The position numbers and the translations under genes are program-made. Under the pieces are notes generated by a model. That model did not search any database. It was not told the DNA's origin and saw nothing but the letters and a program-made list of their open reading frames with translations. This document shows, piece by piece, positions 9,264-18,488 of a DNA stretch of 64,000 nt (positions are counted from its first letter, which is position 1; every line of letters starts with the position of its first letter). Source of the DNA: Pseudomonas entomophila (GTDB taxonomy: Bacteria > Pseudomonadota > Gammaproteobacteria > Pseudomonadales > Pseudomonadaceae); NCBI RefSeq assembly GCF_023277925.1, contig NZ_CP063832.1, forward strand, positions 248,001-312,000, in the 5' to 3' direction.

Positions 9264-9794
9264 ATGAAAGACCAGTTGCTCGAATTCATCAGCCTCATCG
9301 GCGCAGGTTGCATGCCCGATGACGTCATCGAGCGCATCGCCGACGAGGCCGCCCAGGCCTACGCCGACCCCGCCGCCTTCCTCGCCGCCAACCCGGACAT
9401 CAACTACGACGACACCTTCCCGATCCCGCTGGGTGAATGGGTGGTGCTCGGCAGCCTGCCCGACACCGTAGTGTTCCAGGCCGACACTTACCAGGACCTG
9501 TTCCAGCAGATCAGCGACTCGTTCGACAAGAGCGTGCCGTTCACCCTCAAGCCCAAGCAGTTGGCGCGCACCGAGCCGCTGACCGCGCTCAACCGCATTC
9601 AGGTGCAGATGGGCGCGCTGAACAAAGAGGCCGGTGGTTATGTGCTGCTGAACTTCAGCCAGTTGCTCGATGACGAGTTGCAGATGGTGATGGTGGGGCA
9701 GAACGACCTGGCACGGGTGCTGGAGCTGGGTGCGGCGGTGGGGATCAAGGTGGAGCCGGCGCTGGAGGCGTTGCGCGTGGCTGTGCACGTGTAG
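9264..9794 (+). CDS. Conserved hypothetical protein
   Basis: A 176-residue soluble protein (MKDQLLEFISLIGAGCMPDDVIERIADEAAQAYADP) without signal peptide or membrane helix. Low-complexity features are absent and the codon use is that of core genes. I cannot place it in a family. Its TAG stop codon lies inside the first bases of a REP element. Confidence 0.72.
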   Translation: MKDQLLEFISLIGAGCMPDDVIERIADEAAQAYADPAAFLAANPDINYDDTFPIPLGEWVVLGSLPDTVVFQADTYQDLFQQISDSFDKSVPFTLKPKQLARTEPLTALNRIQVQMGALNKEAGGYVLLNFSQLLDDELQMVMVGQNDLARVLELGAAVGIKVEPALEALRVAVHV

Positions 9795-9880
9795 GAGCGG
9801 CTTCAGCCGCGATGCAGGCATCGCGGTGTCTGTGTCTGGCACCCGCTTCGCGGGTGATCGCGGCTGAAGCCGCTCCTACA
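9791..9880. repeat. REPIN (two inverted GTAGGAGCGGCTTCAGCCGCG copies)
   Basis: A near-perfect palindromic pair with a central cgcttcgcgggtgat spacer. The left copy supplies the stop codon of the preceding gene. The arrangement is the same as that following aprF. Confidence 0.9.
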
Positions 9881-9900
9881 GAGGTTGTGCCAGGGCCGCC

Positions 9901-10827
9901 TTACCCTAGCGCGGTATCAAGGAACATCATCACCGCGAACCCGCCCATCAAGCCCAGGGTCGCCGCCGTCTGGTGGCCGTTGCGGTGGGTTTCCGGGATC
10001 ACCTCGTGGGACACCACGAAGATCATCGCGCCTGCGGCCAGCCCCATGCTGATCGGGTAGGCCAGGGCGAAGCCGGTGGAAATCCCCAGGCCGATGACCG
10101 CCCCAAGGGGTTCCATCAGCCCTGAGCCGATCGCCACCAGCGCCGCTTTGAAGTTCGACAGCCCCGTGGCGCGCAAGGCCAGGGCCACGGCCAGCCCTTC
10201 GGGGATGTCCTGGATGGCGATGGCGCTGGTCAACGGCAGGCCGATGTTCAGGTCGCCGTTGGCGAAACTCACACCAATGGCCATGCCTTCAGGCAGGTTG
10301 TGCAGCGTGATGGCCATCACGAACAGCCATACCCGGCTGATTCGCTCGGCTTCCGGCCCGCAGGGCCCGGTGCTTTCGTGCTCGTGCGGGGTGAAACGGT
10401 CGAGCCCGAGCATCAGCAGTACGCCCAGCCCCATCCCCAGCACCACGGTAAAGGCGGCGGCCGGGCCGTTTCCGGTGATTTCCCGGGCGGCTTCCAGGCC
10501 CGGCAGGATCAGCGAGAACGAGCTGGCCGCCAGCATCATCCCGGCGGCGAAACCCAGCATCACATCCTGGCTACGCGCGCTGACATCACGCAGTACCACC
10601 GCCAGCACCGCGCCGAGGGCCGTGGCGCCGAAGCCAGACAGGCCACCGAGCAACGCCAGGTGCAGGTTGTCGGCGTGATCGCCGTTGATGGCGTTCCAGA
10701 CGCTTGCCATCAGCAAGGCGAGGATGGCGAGCAGGCTCAGCAGCAGGCCGGCGCTGAGCCAGGGGGTGTCGAGCGCCTGTTGCCGCCAGGCGCTGATCAT
10801 CGAGACTTGGGTGTTGGCTGGGGGCAT
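9901..10827 (-). CDS. ZIP-family divalent metal transporter
   Basis: A 308-residue, about eight-helix inner-membrane protein. TM4 carries the ZIP metal-binding motif HNLPEGMAIG and TM5 carries QDIPEGLAVA, with a further SHEVIPETHRNG near the C-terminus. A His/Glu-containing loop (FTPHEHES) follows TM3. This is the GufA/ZupT-like branch, moving Zn or related divalent cations into the cytoplasm. It stands alone. Confidence 0.9.
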   Translation of the reverse strand: MPPANTQVSMISAWRQQALDTPWLSAGLLLSLLAILALLMASVWNAINGDHADNLHLALLGGLSGFGATALGAVLAVVLRDVSARSQDVMLGFAAGMMLAASSFSLILPGLEAAREITGNGPAAAFTVVLGMGLGVLLMLGLDRFTPHEHESTGPCGPEAERISRVWLFVMAITLHNLPEGMAIGVSFANGDLNIGLPLTSAIAIQDIPEGLAVALALRATGLSNFKAALVAIGSGLMEPLGAVIGLGISTGFALAYPISMGLAAGAMIFVVSHEVIPETHRNGHQTAATLGLMGGFAVMMFLDTALG

Positions 10828-10953
10828 GCGGACCTCGGAACGGTGGATAACGGCAGTCTATCCAGTGACCGGCGTGGTCGGCCAAGGATTCCCTTCTATC
10901 GGCGTCATAGCCAGCTATGCTCTGCAACACTGTCAATGAGTGGGGGCGGCACA

Positions 10954-11145
10954 ATGGGTTCGACCTTCAATGGCCTGGTTGGCCTGATCATCCTGGCCCT
11001 GGACATCTGGGCGATTCTCAATGTCATCAAGAGCAGCGCCGAGGTGGGGATCAAGGTGCTGTGGATCCTGTTGATCGTGCTGCTGCCAGTGGTGGGGCTG
11101 ATCATCTGGGCGATCGCCGGGCCGCGGGGCAACATTCGGATATAG
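10954..11145 (+). CDS. PLDc_N (cardiolipin synthase N-terminal-like) small membrane protein
   Basis: A 63-residue protein with two transmembrane helices (GLVGLIILALDIWAILNVI and VLWILLIVLLPVVGLIIWAIAG) and the terminal GPRG, typical of stand-alone PLDc_N domains. An in-frame ATG 18 bp upstream is also possible. Role unknown. Confidence 0.8.
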   Translation: MGSTFNGLVGLIILALDIWAILNVIKSSAEVGIKVLWILLIVLLPVVGLIIWAIAGPRGNIRI

Positions 11146-11313
11146 ATGCGCTGGCGGCCATGGCCGGCGCTTCGACAAAATTTTCACACTCGATTTTTGA
11201 GAATTCGCGCCGCACAATGCGGCCTTGGTCCGTGGCCACGGTAATGGTCGGACCGTCTGGCTGTCGGCGATTGTCGCCTTCCCGCAAACCGCAATCCTAG
11301 GACCTCTCCATTC

Positions 11314-13392
11314 ATGGCTAACACGGACGCCTTGAAGCAACAGGGCGTGCGAGGCTCGTTCTCGCCAACCCTGAAATCCCACCTGGCCTACACGCTGCTC
11401 AGCGGTCTGGTGATCATGCTGATGCTCAGCCTGGTGCGCCTGGCGTTGTTGGTCTACAACAGCGACATGATCGGCGACACCCCTTACTCGACCGTCGCCG
11501 AAGGCTTCTTCAACGGCCTGCGTTTCGACCTGCGGGTGGTGGTGTACATCAGCATCCCGCTGCTGCTGGCCTTGCTCAGCCCATGGCTGATGGCCCGGCG
11601 CGGGCTGTTCCGCTTCTGGCTGACCATCGCCTCGAGCGTGGTGATGTTCCTCGGCCTGATGGAGATGGACTTCTACCGCGAGTTCCACCAGCGTCTCAAC
11701 GGCCTGGTGTTCCAGTACATTCAGGAAGACCCCAAGACCGTCCTGAGCATGCTTTGGTACGGCTTCCCGGTGGTTCGCTACCTGCTGGCCTGGCTGTTCG
11801 GCACTTGGCTGCTGAGCCTGCTGTTCAAGGGCATCGACCGCCTGACCCGTGGCGCTGGTGATTCCATCCAGGCCTCTGGCCGTCGTTCGGTCGCCCCTTG
11901 GTACGGCCGCCTGGCCGTGTTCATGGTGATCCTCCTGGTGGCCGTGATCGCCGCCCGCGGCACCCTGCGGCAGGGCCCACCGATGCGTTGGGGCGATGCC
12001 TTCACCACTGACTCGAACTTCGTCAACCAGTTGGGCCTGAACGGCACGTTGACGCTGATCGACGCCGCCAAGAGCCGCTATGGCGAAGACCGCTCCAATA
12101 TCTGGAAACCGGTGCTCAAGCAGGATGAGGCCACCCAGAGTGTGCGCGAGCAGTTGCTGACTGCCCACGACACCCTGGTTGACGCGGACGAAGCCGCGAT
12201 CCGCCGTGACTTCGTACCGCCGCAGGACCGCGCGCTACCGATCAAGAACGTCGTGGTGATCCTCATGGAGAGCTTCGCCGGCCACTCGGTGGGCGCCCTG
12301 GGCAGCCCGAACAACATCACCCCGTACTTCGATAAGCTGGCCAAAGAGGGTTTGCTGTTCGACCGTTTCTTCTCCAACGGCACCCACACGCACCAGGGTA
12401 TGTTCGCCACCATGGCCTGCTTCCCCAACCTGCCGGGCTTCGAGTACCTGATGCAGACCCCGGAGGGTGGCCACAAGCTGTCCGGCCTGCCGGCCCTGCT
12501 CAGCGCCCGCGACTATGACGATGTCTACGTCTACAATGGCGACTTCGCCTGGGACAACCAGTCCGGGTTCTTCGGCAACCAGGGCATGACCACCTTCATT
12601 GGCCGCAATGATTTCGTCAACCCGGTATTCTCCGACCCGACCTGGGGCGTGTCCGACCAGGACATGTTCGACCGCGGCAACGAAGAGCTGGCCAAGCACG
12701 ATGGCAAGAAGCCGATCTACGCCCTGCTGCAGACGCTGTCCAACCACACGCCGTACGCGCTGCCGAGCAACTTGCCGGTCGAGAAGGTCACCGGCCAGGG
12801 GCGCCTGGACGAGCACCTGACCGCCATGCGCTACTCCGACTGGGCCTTGGGCCAGTTCTTCGAGAAGGCGCGCAAGGAGCCTTACTTCAAGGAGACCCTG
12901 TTCGTCATCGTCGGCGACCATGGCTTTGGCAACCACCAGCAGGTCACCGAGCTGGACCTGGGCCGCTTCAACGTGCCGCTGCTGCTGATCGCTCCCGGCA
13001 TCCAGGAGAAGTTCGGCGCGGTGAACCACACCGTGGGCACTCAGGTCGACATCGTGCCGACCATCATGGGCCGCCTGGGTGGCCAGGCCCGTCACCAGTG
13101 CTGGGGCCGCGACCTGCTCAACTTGCCTGAGGGCGACGAGGGCGTGGGCATGATCAAACCGTCGGGCAGCGAGCAGATCGTCGGCCTGGTGCAGGGTGAC
13201 CGCATCCTGATCGAGTCCAAGGACATGTCCCCGCGCATGTACCGTTACCAGTTGGGCCGCGAGTTCAAGGCCGAGCTGATCGAAAGCCCAGACCAGCCGC
13301 AGATGCTCAAGCGTCTCGAGGCGTACATCCAGACGGCGACCAAGAGCCTGCTGGACAACACCGCCGGTGTGGTGCACGGCACACCGAAGTAA
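11314..13392 (+). CDS. LTA-synthase/phosphoglycerol-transferase family protein (sulfatase fold)
   Basis: A 692-residue inner-membrane protein. About five transmembrane helices occupy residues 25-220, followed by a periplasmic alkaline-phosphatase/sulfatase-fold domain from about residue 305. Metal and catalytic motifs are VVVILMESFAGHS (Glu), NGTHTHQGMFATM (nucleophilic Thr region) and VIVGDHGFGNHQ (Asp-His). Members transfer phosphoglycerol to glycan acceptors such as periplasmic glucans; the Pseudomonas acceptor is not certain. A strong terminator follows. Confidence 0.88.
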   Translation: MANTDALKQQGVRGSFSPTLKSHLAYTLLSGLVIMLMLSLVRLALLVYNSDMIGDTPYSTVAEGFFNGLRFDLRVVVYISIPLLLALLSPWLMARRGLFRFWLTIASSVVMFLGLMEMDFYREFHQRLNGLVFQYIQEDPKTVLSMLWYGFPVVRYLLAWLFGTWLLSLLFKGIDRLTRGAGDSIQASGRRSVAPWYGRLAVFMVILLVAVIAARGTLRQGPPMRWGDAFTTDSNFVNQLGLNGTLTLIDAAKSRYGEDRSNIWKPVLKQDEATQSVREQLLTAHDTLVDADEAAIRRDFVPPQDRALPIKNVVVILMESFAGHSVGALGSPNNITPYFDKLAKEGLLFDRFFSNGTHTHQGMFATMACFPNLPGFEYLMQTPEGGHKLSGLPALLSARDYDDVYVYNGDFAWDNQSGFFGNQGMTTFIGRNDFVNPVFSDPTWGVSDQDMFDRGNEELAKHDGKKPIYALLQTLSNHTPYALPSNLPVEKVTGQGRLDEHLTAMRYSDWALGQFFEKARKEPYFKETLFVIVGDHGFGNHQQVTELDLGRFNVPLLLIAPGIQEKFGAVNHTVGTQVDIVPTIMGRLGGQARHQCWGRDLLNLPEGDEGVGMIKPSGSEQIVGLVQGDRILIESKDMSPRMYRYQLGREFKAELIESPDQPQMLKRLEAYIQTATKSLLDNTAGVVHGTPK

Positions 13393-13408
13393 GTGATGCG
13401 CTCCAGGG

Positions 13409-13438
13409 AAGCCCGCCGTCATCGGCGGGCTTTTTTTT
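13409..13438 (+). terminator. Rho-independent terminator after the LTA-synthase-like gene
   Basis: GCCCGCC-gtcat-GGCGGGC is followed by eight T. Confidence 0.9.
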
Positions 13439-13532
13439 GCGTTGCCGGTCTGCCCCCCTGAACGACGAGCGTGTATGGCGGTCAGCTACTACGGGTATCA
13501 CTCAACGTTGCGCGTTTAGCGAGGGTTTATCG

Positions 13533-13769
13533 ATGAAAGAGTGGGAAGTCATCTTTGCCGACCAGAAAGGCGAGCCGACGTCGCTGCTTCTCAATGCCGA
13601 GCAGTGCCCCAGCGAGGAAGACGCCGCGCGCGCGATACGTTCGCATCTGTTTCCGGTCATGGACGAGCTGGACCTCAACGACTTCCAGGACCGTACCCCT
13701 TCACCCACGGCGCGTTGGCTTAAGGAGCAGAACGGCGTCGTCATCACCGATATCCGCGAAGTCCCCTGA
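13533..13769 (+). CDS. Small conserved hypothetical protein
   Basis: A 78-residue protein starting MKEWEVIFADQKGEPTSLLL, acidic, with no membrane segment. The ATG at 13533 has a GAGGG site. Family not recognised. An RraB-like gene follows on the same strand. Confidence 0.6.
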   Translation: MKEWEVIFADQKGEPTSLLLNAEQCPSEEDAARAIRSHLFPVMDELDLNDFQDRTPSPTARWLKEQNGVVITDIREVP

Positions 13770-13953
13770 AAGCAGGCTTCTGGCGTGGTGCCTGTGCAGG
13801 CACTACGCTGGAGTGAGGCACCGGCCTAATCTGCGGGCTTGTGTCGATTCGATTCGCGTCTTGCATCAGCTCTAATTGCCAGGCATGGCACCGTTGCCAG
13901 GCAGGTGCGTCGTGCACTGAAAGTCTATCCATTGCTTTGCAGGAGGACGTTTC

Positions 13954-14286
13954 ATGAGCAGCCAGAACGAAGACATCAGCAGCAGTGTCCTGCGCCAGAT
14001 GAAAGCTGGCGGTTTCGATTTCACCCGCATCCACCCCATCGAGTTCTATGCCGTCTTCCCTGATGAAGCGGGTGCCCGGCGCGCGGCCGGGGCGTTTCGC
14101 GGCGAGTCCATCAATGCGCAGGTTCGCGAGCGTGACGATGGCGCCTGGCATCTGGAACTGAGCAAGGTCATGTACGCCACCCATGGCGGTATCGGCGCCT
14201 TCGAACAATCCTTCGAGCGTGCCATCTCGCCGTTCGGCGGCGAAGTCGAAGGCTGGGGCGTCAAGCAGGAGCGGCCAATCGCCTAG
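13954..14286 (+). CDS. RraB-like protein (RNase E inhibitor fold)
   Basis: A 110-residue acidic protein. The pattern IHPIEFYAVFPDEAGARRAAGAF, then an ATHGGIGAFEQSFERAISPFGGEVEGWGV C-terminal half, matches the RraB/DUF695-like ferredoxin-fold family. In E. coli RraB binds RNase E and changes its activity; equivalence here is inference. A good AGGAGG precedes the ATG. Confidence 0.78.
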   Translation: MSSQNEDISSSVLRQMKAGGFDFTRIHPIEFYAVFPDEAGARRAAGAFRGESINAQVRERDDGAWHLELSKVMYATHGGIGAFEQSFERAISPFGGEVEGWGVKQERPIA

Positions 14287-14303
14287 CGCGAGTACACATC
14301 TAC

Positions 14304-14331
14304 CTGTAGGGGCCGGCTTTGCCGGCGAACA
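14304..14331. repeat. Single REP unit
   Basis: ctgtaggggccggctttgccggcg, a single palindromic REP core between convergent genes. Confidence 0.75.
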
Positions 14332-14337
14332 GGGCCA

Positions 14338-15144
14338 CTAGTCGGCGGTCTTGCGCCCAGCCATATGCTTTAGATAAGCCAGTACCGCATCGAGCTCCCG
14401 CTCGCTGAGCACCTGGGTCGAGAAGCCCGGCATCTTCGCCTGTGGCCAGCGCCGAAGGCTCTGGGGGTCACGAATGTACTGGCGCAGGAACGCCGACTGG
14501 AAATACTCAGTGGGATTGTGCGGCAGGTTCAGGTCGGGGCCCAGTTGCGCGTCGCCAGCGCCATTGAAGCGATGGCAGGCGAGGCAGTTTTGCTGGAACA
14601 GGGCAAAGCCCTGGCGCACGGGGTCATCCAGGGGCAGGGCCGGATCGGGAAGCAAGGCGGGAAATCGTGCCTCGACCGCTGCCAGGCGGCGAATCGTAGT
14701 GATCTGGAACGGCCACTGCTCCGGGCGTATACCACTGGCCTGAGGTTGGGTCCAGACCAGGTAGAAAGGCCCTGCGCTCGGTTTTCCAGCGCCGATCGAA
14801 GGCCAGGGGTGAGCCGGATCCTCGATGGCCAGCCAGGCCTGCGCCGGGCCTGGCTGCAGCAACGTGGCGGCCGGCATCTCGGCGGCGAAACCGTCCAGCG
14901 CGACGGCCTGCAGGTGATCGCCCGGTTCTACCCCCTCAAGCAGCGCGGCCAGCGGTATGGCGCGGTAATGCAGGGTGCGCTTGTAGGTGACGTCCTGCTC
15001 GATGGTGATATCCCGGGCCTGGGGGTGGCCGAGCAATTGTTCGCTTTGCCAGTGGCGGCTGGTGGCCCCCAGTTCCAGGGTCAGCTGCGCGGCCCACGAA
15101 GGCAGGGCAAGCAACAGGCAGATCAGGGTGAGGCACGCGCGCAT
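14338..15144 (-). CDS. Periplasmic c-type cytochrome with N-terminal oxidoreductase-like domain
   Basis: A 268-residue protein with a signal peptide (MRACLTLICLLLALPSWAA). The N-terminal about 150 residues recall a molybdopterin-oxidoreductase-like sandwich (AIPLAALLEGVEPGDHLQAVALDGF). The C-terminal mono-heme domain has CLACH near residue 190 and a distal Met candidate in KMPGF. It is probably an electron carrier in the periplasm with an unknown partner. The ATG at 15144 has GGAG upstream. Confidence 0.82.
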   Translation of the reverse strand: MRACLTLICLLLALPSWAAQLTLELGATSRHWQSEQLLGHPQARDITIEQDVTYKRTLHYRAIPLAALLEGVEPGDHLQAVALDGFAAEMPAATLLQPGPAQAWLAIEDPAHPWPSIGAGKPSAGPFYLVWTQPQASGIRPEQWPFQITTIRRLAAVEARFPALLPDPALPLDDPVRQGFALFQQNCLACHRFNGAGDAQLGPDLNLPHNPTEYFQSAFLRQYIRDPQSLRRWPQAKMPGFSTQVLSERELDAVLAYLKHMAGRKTAD

Positions 15145-15210
15145 GGGCAATCTCCAACCATCAAGGTCGGCAGGTTACCTGTGCATTGCCATTAATGGCC
15201 ACAGCGCTGT

Positions 15211-15306
15211 TCAACCGAACAGCCGGGTGAGGTTCGGCAAAATCAGCAGCAGCGTGGTGGCGAAGAGAATGAGCCCTGCTTGGCGTACTTTCGATTGTCT
15301 GAACAT
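15211..15306 (-). CDS. Candidate 31-residue membrane peptide
   Basis: The complement encodes MFRQSKVRQAGLILFATTLL and then LILPNLTRLFG before TGA: a basic N-terminus plus one hydrophobic helix. An AAGGCGG site lies about 8 bp before the ATG. The sense codons and amphipathic layout look like a real small membrane protein, but no family is assigned. Confidence 0.5.
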   Translation of the reverse strand: MFRQSKVRQAGLILFATTLLLILPNLTRLFG

Positions 15307-15672
15307 GGCGGACCGCCTTCTTGTTGTTATTCCTGAATAACCCTTGGCTTCCCTGTCGCGCGTCGGGTCGATCGCAGTGGCGCGATGAAGCGCCGTGCCT
15401 GCTTGCCTCTTGTGTCTGGGTATACAACCAACAGTAGGGCCCGCGTCATCCCTATTTCAGAACGCTTTGTTCTAACTGGACTTTCGATAATTTCAACGGG
15501 TTTTAAGGCCACTGGCCACACCGCTGCCACGCTGGGGCTAGACGAGTGCGCGGGCAGGGTTACCAAGGGTTACAGGGTCTACCGTTCGTCCGGATATCCT
15601 ACTTGCTTGTAAGAGCCTTTCGCGTCAGTCTTTACAGCATTTCCCACACACATGTCGTTCAGGACTATCCCT
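15307..15672. other. 366-bp intergenic region
   Basis: It lies between the small membrane peptide and the glutamine amidotransferase gene, which are divergent. A dyad agaac-gctttg-ttct sits at 15459-15473. No gene is seen. Confidence 0.4.
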
Positions 15673-16407
15673 ATGTCGTTACGCATCTGCATCCTTGAAA
15701 CCGATGTCCTGCGACCTGAGCTGGTTGCGCAGTACCAGGGCTACGGAAGGATGTTCGAGCAGCTGTTCTCGCGTCAGCCGGTCGCCGCCGAGTTCGACGT
15801 GTACAACGTGATGAACGGCGACTACCCCGAGGACGGCAAAGCTTTCGACGCCTACCTGGTGACCGGCAGCAAGGCCGATTCGTTCGGCAGTGACCCCTGG
15901 ATCCAGACGCTGAAAGCCTACCTGCTCAAGCTGTATGAGCGTGGCGAGAAACTGTTGGGCGTGTGTTTTGGTCACCAACTGCTGGCGCTGACCCTCGGTG
16001 GCAAGGCCGAGCGTGCCGACAAGGGCTGGGGAGTGGGAATCCACCGCTACAGCCTGGCGGCCCATGCGCCGTGGATGGACCCGGAAGTGACCGAGCTGAC
16101 GCTGTTGATCAGCCACCAGGACCAGGTTACCGAAGTGCCTGAGGGCGCCACGGTAATCGCCTCCAGCGACTTCTGCCCGAACGCCGCCTATCACATCCGT
16201 GACCAGGTGCTGTGTTTCCAGGGGCATCCGGAGTTTGTCCACGACTATTCGCGCGCGTTGCTCGATGCGCGTCAGGACTTCCTGGGCGAGGAGGTTTACC
16301 AGAAAGCCGTGGCCAGCCTGGCGAGCGAGCACCAGGGTGATCTCGTGGGTGAATGGATGTTGCGCTTCATTCAGCAGCCGGCCAAGGCGGGCGATAGCGC
16401 GGTGTGA
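15673..16407 (+). CDS. Class I glutamine amidotransferase (GMP-synthase-like)
   Basis: A 244-residue stand-alone GATase1 domain. The nucleophile Cys is in LLGVCFGHQLLA (about residue 99) and the catalytic His/Glu pair in FQGHPEF (about residue 185). Without a synthetase partner it may act on gamma-glutamyl compounds, like PuuD-type or YfeJ-type relatives. The start at 15673 is chosen because the family begins MxLRICILETD. Confidence 0.85.
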   Translation: MSLRICILETDVLRPELVAQYQGYGRMFEQLFSRQPVAAEFDVYNVMNGDYPEDGKAFDAYLVTGSKADSFGSDPWIQTLKAYLLKLYERGEKLLGVCFGHQLLALTLGGKAERADKGWGVGIHRYSLAAHAPWMDPEVTELTLLISHQDQVTEVPEGATVIASSDFCPNAAYHIRDQVLCFQGHPEFVHDYSRALLDARQDFLGEEVYQKAVASLASEHQGDLVGEWMLRFIQQPAKAGDSAV

Positions 16408-16497
16408 TCGTCGGGCCAGCGGTGTGTTTTGGCCTGGCCATGCTGAGCATCGCGAGCAAGGCTGGCGCCTACGGGTTGCCCAAGATCGGCGCGATAC

Positions 16498-16527
16498 CTG
16501 TAGGAGCCAGCTTTGCTGGCGAATGGG
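16498..16527. repeat. Single REP unit
   Basis: ctgtaggagccagctttgctggcg, a single palindromic REP core between convergent genes. Confidence 0.75.
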
Positions 16528-17499
16528 CTAGAGCCAACCAGATCGCTTGAAGCTGTAGTACAACCCCGAACACCCCAACCCGATCACCCCAAGCACGGCG
16601 AAGTAGCCGTAATGCCAGCCCAGCTCTGGCATGTTCTGGAAGTTCATCCCGTAGATCCCGGCAATCGCCGTGGGGAACGCCAGGATCGCCGCCCAGGCGG
16701 CGAACTTGCGTTGAGTGATGCTCTGGCGTGACGACTCCAGCAGCATGCCGATCTCGATGGTCTGGCTGGCGATATCGCGGATGCCGGCCAGGTCTTCCAT
16801 CTGTCGCGTGACGTGGATCTGCACGTCGCGAAAATACGGGCGCATGTTCTTGTCGATGAACGGGAAGCTCAGGCGCTGCAGCTCCTCGCTGACCTCCACC
16901 ATCGGCGCCACGTAGCGGCGCAGGCGCAGGATATCCCGGCGCAGGCTGTGCAAGCGCTGGACGTCCTCTTCCTTCAACGAGTTGCTGAGCACGCTCTGCT
17001 CCAACTCCTCGATCTCGCCATGGATCGCCTCGCTGACCGGTTGGTAGTTTTCGGTGACAAAGTCGAGCAGGGCGTAGAGCACGAAGTCTTCGCCGTGTTC
17101 CAGCAGCAGCGGGCGCGCCTCGCAACGCTGGCGCACCAGGGCGTAGGACTTCGAGTGGCCGTTGCGGCAGGTGATGATGTAACCGTTGCCGGCGAAGATA
17201 TGGGTTTCGATGAACTCGAGCTTTCCTTCATGGCGCACCGGCGAGTAGGTGACGATGAACAGCGCGTCACCGAAGGTCTCGAGCTTGGGCCGGCTGTGTT
17301 TTTCCAGGGCATCCTCGATGGCCAGTTCGTGCAGGCCGAACTGGCGTTGCAGGTTGGCCAGCTCCTCGGCGTTGGGCGCTTCCAGGCCGATCCAGACGAA
17401 GTGCCCGGGCTTGCGGGCCCACTCGGCGCCTTCGTCGAGGCTGATGTTGGTGACCTTCCTGCCGGCGCTGTACACCGCCGACGCGACGACTCGACCCAT
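16528..17499 (-). CDS. CorA-family magnesium/divalent cation transporter
   Basis: A 323-residue protein with a long cytoplasmic N-terminal domain, two C-terminal transmembrane helices and the diagnostic YGMNF motif (about residue 275) after TM1, followed by MPEL. A helical stalk is formed by the HGEIEELEQSVLSN to RRYVAPMVEV region. CorA channels form pentamers for Mg2+ or Co2+; some members (ZntB) move zinc, and sequence alone does not separate them here. Confidence 0.9.
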   Translation of the reverse strand: MGRVVASAVYSAGRKVTNISLDEGAEWARKPGHFVWIGLEAPNAEELANLQRQFGLHELAIEDALEKHSRPKLETFGDALFIVTYSPVRHEGKLEFIETHIFAGNGYIITCRNGHSKSYALVRQRCEARPLLLEHGEDFVLYALLDFVTENYQPVSEAIHGEIEELEQSVLSNSLKEEDVQRLHSLRRDILRLRRYVAPMVEVSEELQRLSFPFIDKNMRPYFRDVQIHVTRQMEDLAGIRDIASQTIEIGMLLESSRQSITQRKFAAWAAILAFPTAIAGIYGMNFQNMPELGWHYGYFAVLGVIGLGCSGLYYSFKRSGWL

Positions 17500-17586
17500 G
17501 GTTGTCCGCTTATTCGATTGAACACCGTGACAGCTTGGGCTGTAAGGCGGCCCGGGGCAACCTGTGGGGCGTGAAGAATTGCGTAC

Positions 17587-18303
17587 CTACACGGAGAGTT
17601 CGTGTTCCATGTGGTCGATGCAGTGCTGCATCTGGGTGCGGCATTGTTCGATCAGTGCGGGGATGTCCTGCGAGGTGAGGCCGGCGGTGGCTATGGGGGC
17701 CAACGAGCGGATGATCACCGTGCGTTGCCGCCAGCTGTTCAGGCCCAGGCGCTTAGTGTAGCGGCTGACGCACACCGGCACGATCGGCACGCCGGCTTCG
17801 ATGGCCATGTGGAACGCGCCTTTCTTGAACGCCAGCAATTGCTCGCCGGGGTTGCGCGTGCCTTCCGGGAAGATCCAGATCGAGGTGTCGTCGCGCAAGG
17901 TGCGCGTGGTCGCCTGCAGGGCTTTGCGCGCCTGGTAGGCGTTCTTGCGATCGACCAGTACATTGCCACCGAGCCAGAACAACTGGCCGAACAGCGGGAT
18001 CCAGCCCAGGCTCTTCTTGCCGATGGCGACGGTACGCCGAGGCACCACGTGGCCCAGGATGAACAGGTCGTAGTTGGATTGGTGGTTGGCGATGATCACG
18101 CAACCAGGCGGCTGGTCCCACAGCGGGCCGACTTCGGCCTTTACCCGAATACGCATGAACCAGGCGGCCGGCACACTATAAAGGCGGGCGAACACGCGGC
18201 TGTTATCGGGGTTGAAGGGGCGTAGCAGGCCGATCAGCAGGCCCAGCACGCCAACCAGCAGGAAATGCAGCGCCAGCAGGAGCATGCGCAAGATATAAAG
18301 CAT
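17587..18303 (-). CDS. 1-acylglycerol-3-phosphate acyltransferase-like protein
   Basis: A 238-residue membrane-associated PlsC-family protein. It has an N-terminal transmembrane segment (ILRMLLLALHFLLVGVLGLLIGL), the acyltransferase HX4D motif NHQSNYD near residue 77 and the glycerol-phosphate-binding FPEGTRNPGE near residue 150. It acylates lysophosphatidate in phospholipid synthesis. The ATG at 18303 is used; a GTG four codons upstream is possible. Confidence 0.9.
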   Translation of the reverse strand: MLYILRMLLLALHFLLVGVLGLLIGLLRPFNPDNSRVFARLYSVPAAWFMRIRVKAEVGPLWDQPPGCVIIANHQSNYDLFILGHVVPRRTVAIGKKSLGWIPLFGQLFWLGGNVLVDRKNAYQARKALQATTRTLRDDTSIWIFPEGTRNPGEQLLAFKKGAFHMAIEAGVPIVPVCVSRYTKRLGLNSWRQRTVIIRSLAPIATAGLTSQDIPALIEQCRTQMQHCIDHMEHELSV

Positions 18304-18390
18304 GGGACGGCTCACACCAGACAGTCGCGGCGCAGTGTACGGGTGTGCACTGTCCGGGGCAAATACTCGGTGAGCGTCTGGCGGGTCTTT

Positions 18391-18470
18391 GTAGCGGCTT
18401 TAGCCGCGATGCAGGCGCCGTGTCCCCGGCACCCGCTGCGCGGGTGATCGCGGCTGAAGCCGCTCCTACA
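18391..18470. repeat. REPIN
   Basis: Inverted GTAGCGGCTTTAGCCGCG and CGCGGCTGAAGCCGCTCCTAC copies with a gcgcgggtgat spacer. Confidence 0.85.
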
Positions 18471-18488
18471 GAGGCATAGGCTCGGCGA

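Noticed and set aside
12235..13422. Minus-strand ORF opposite the LTA-synthase-like gene (395 codons)
   Set aside because: Antisense shadow: His/Val/Gln-rich composition typical of reverse-frame translation.
15459..15473. Dyad agaac-N5-gttct as a LexA or other named operator
   Set aside because: It does not match CTG-N10-CAG; left only as a note in the intergenic entry.
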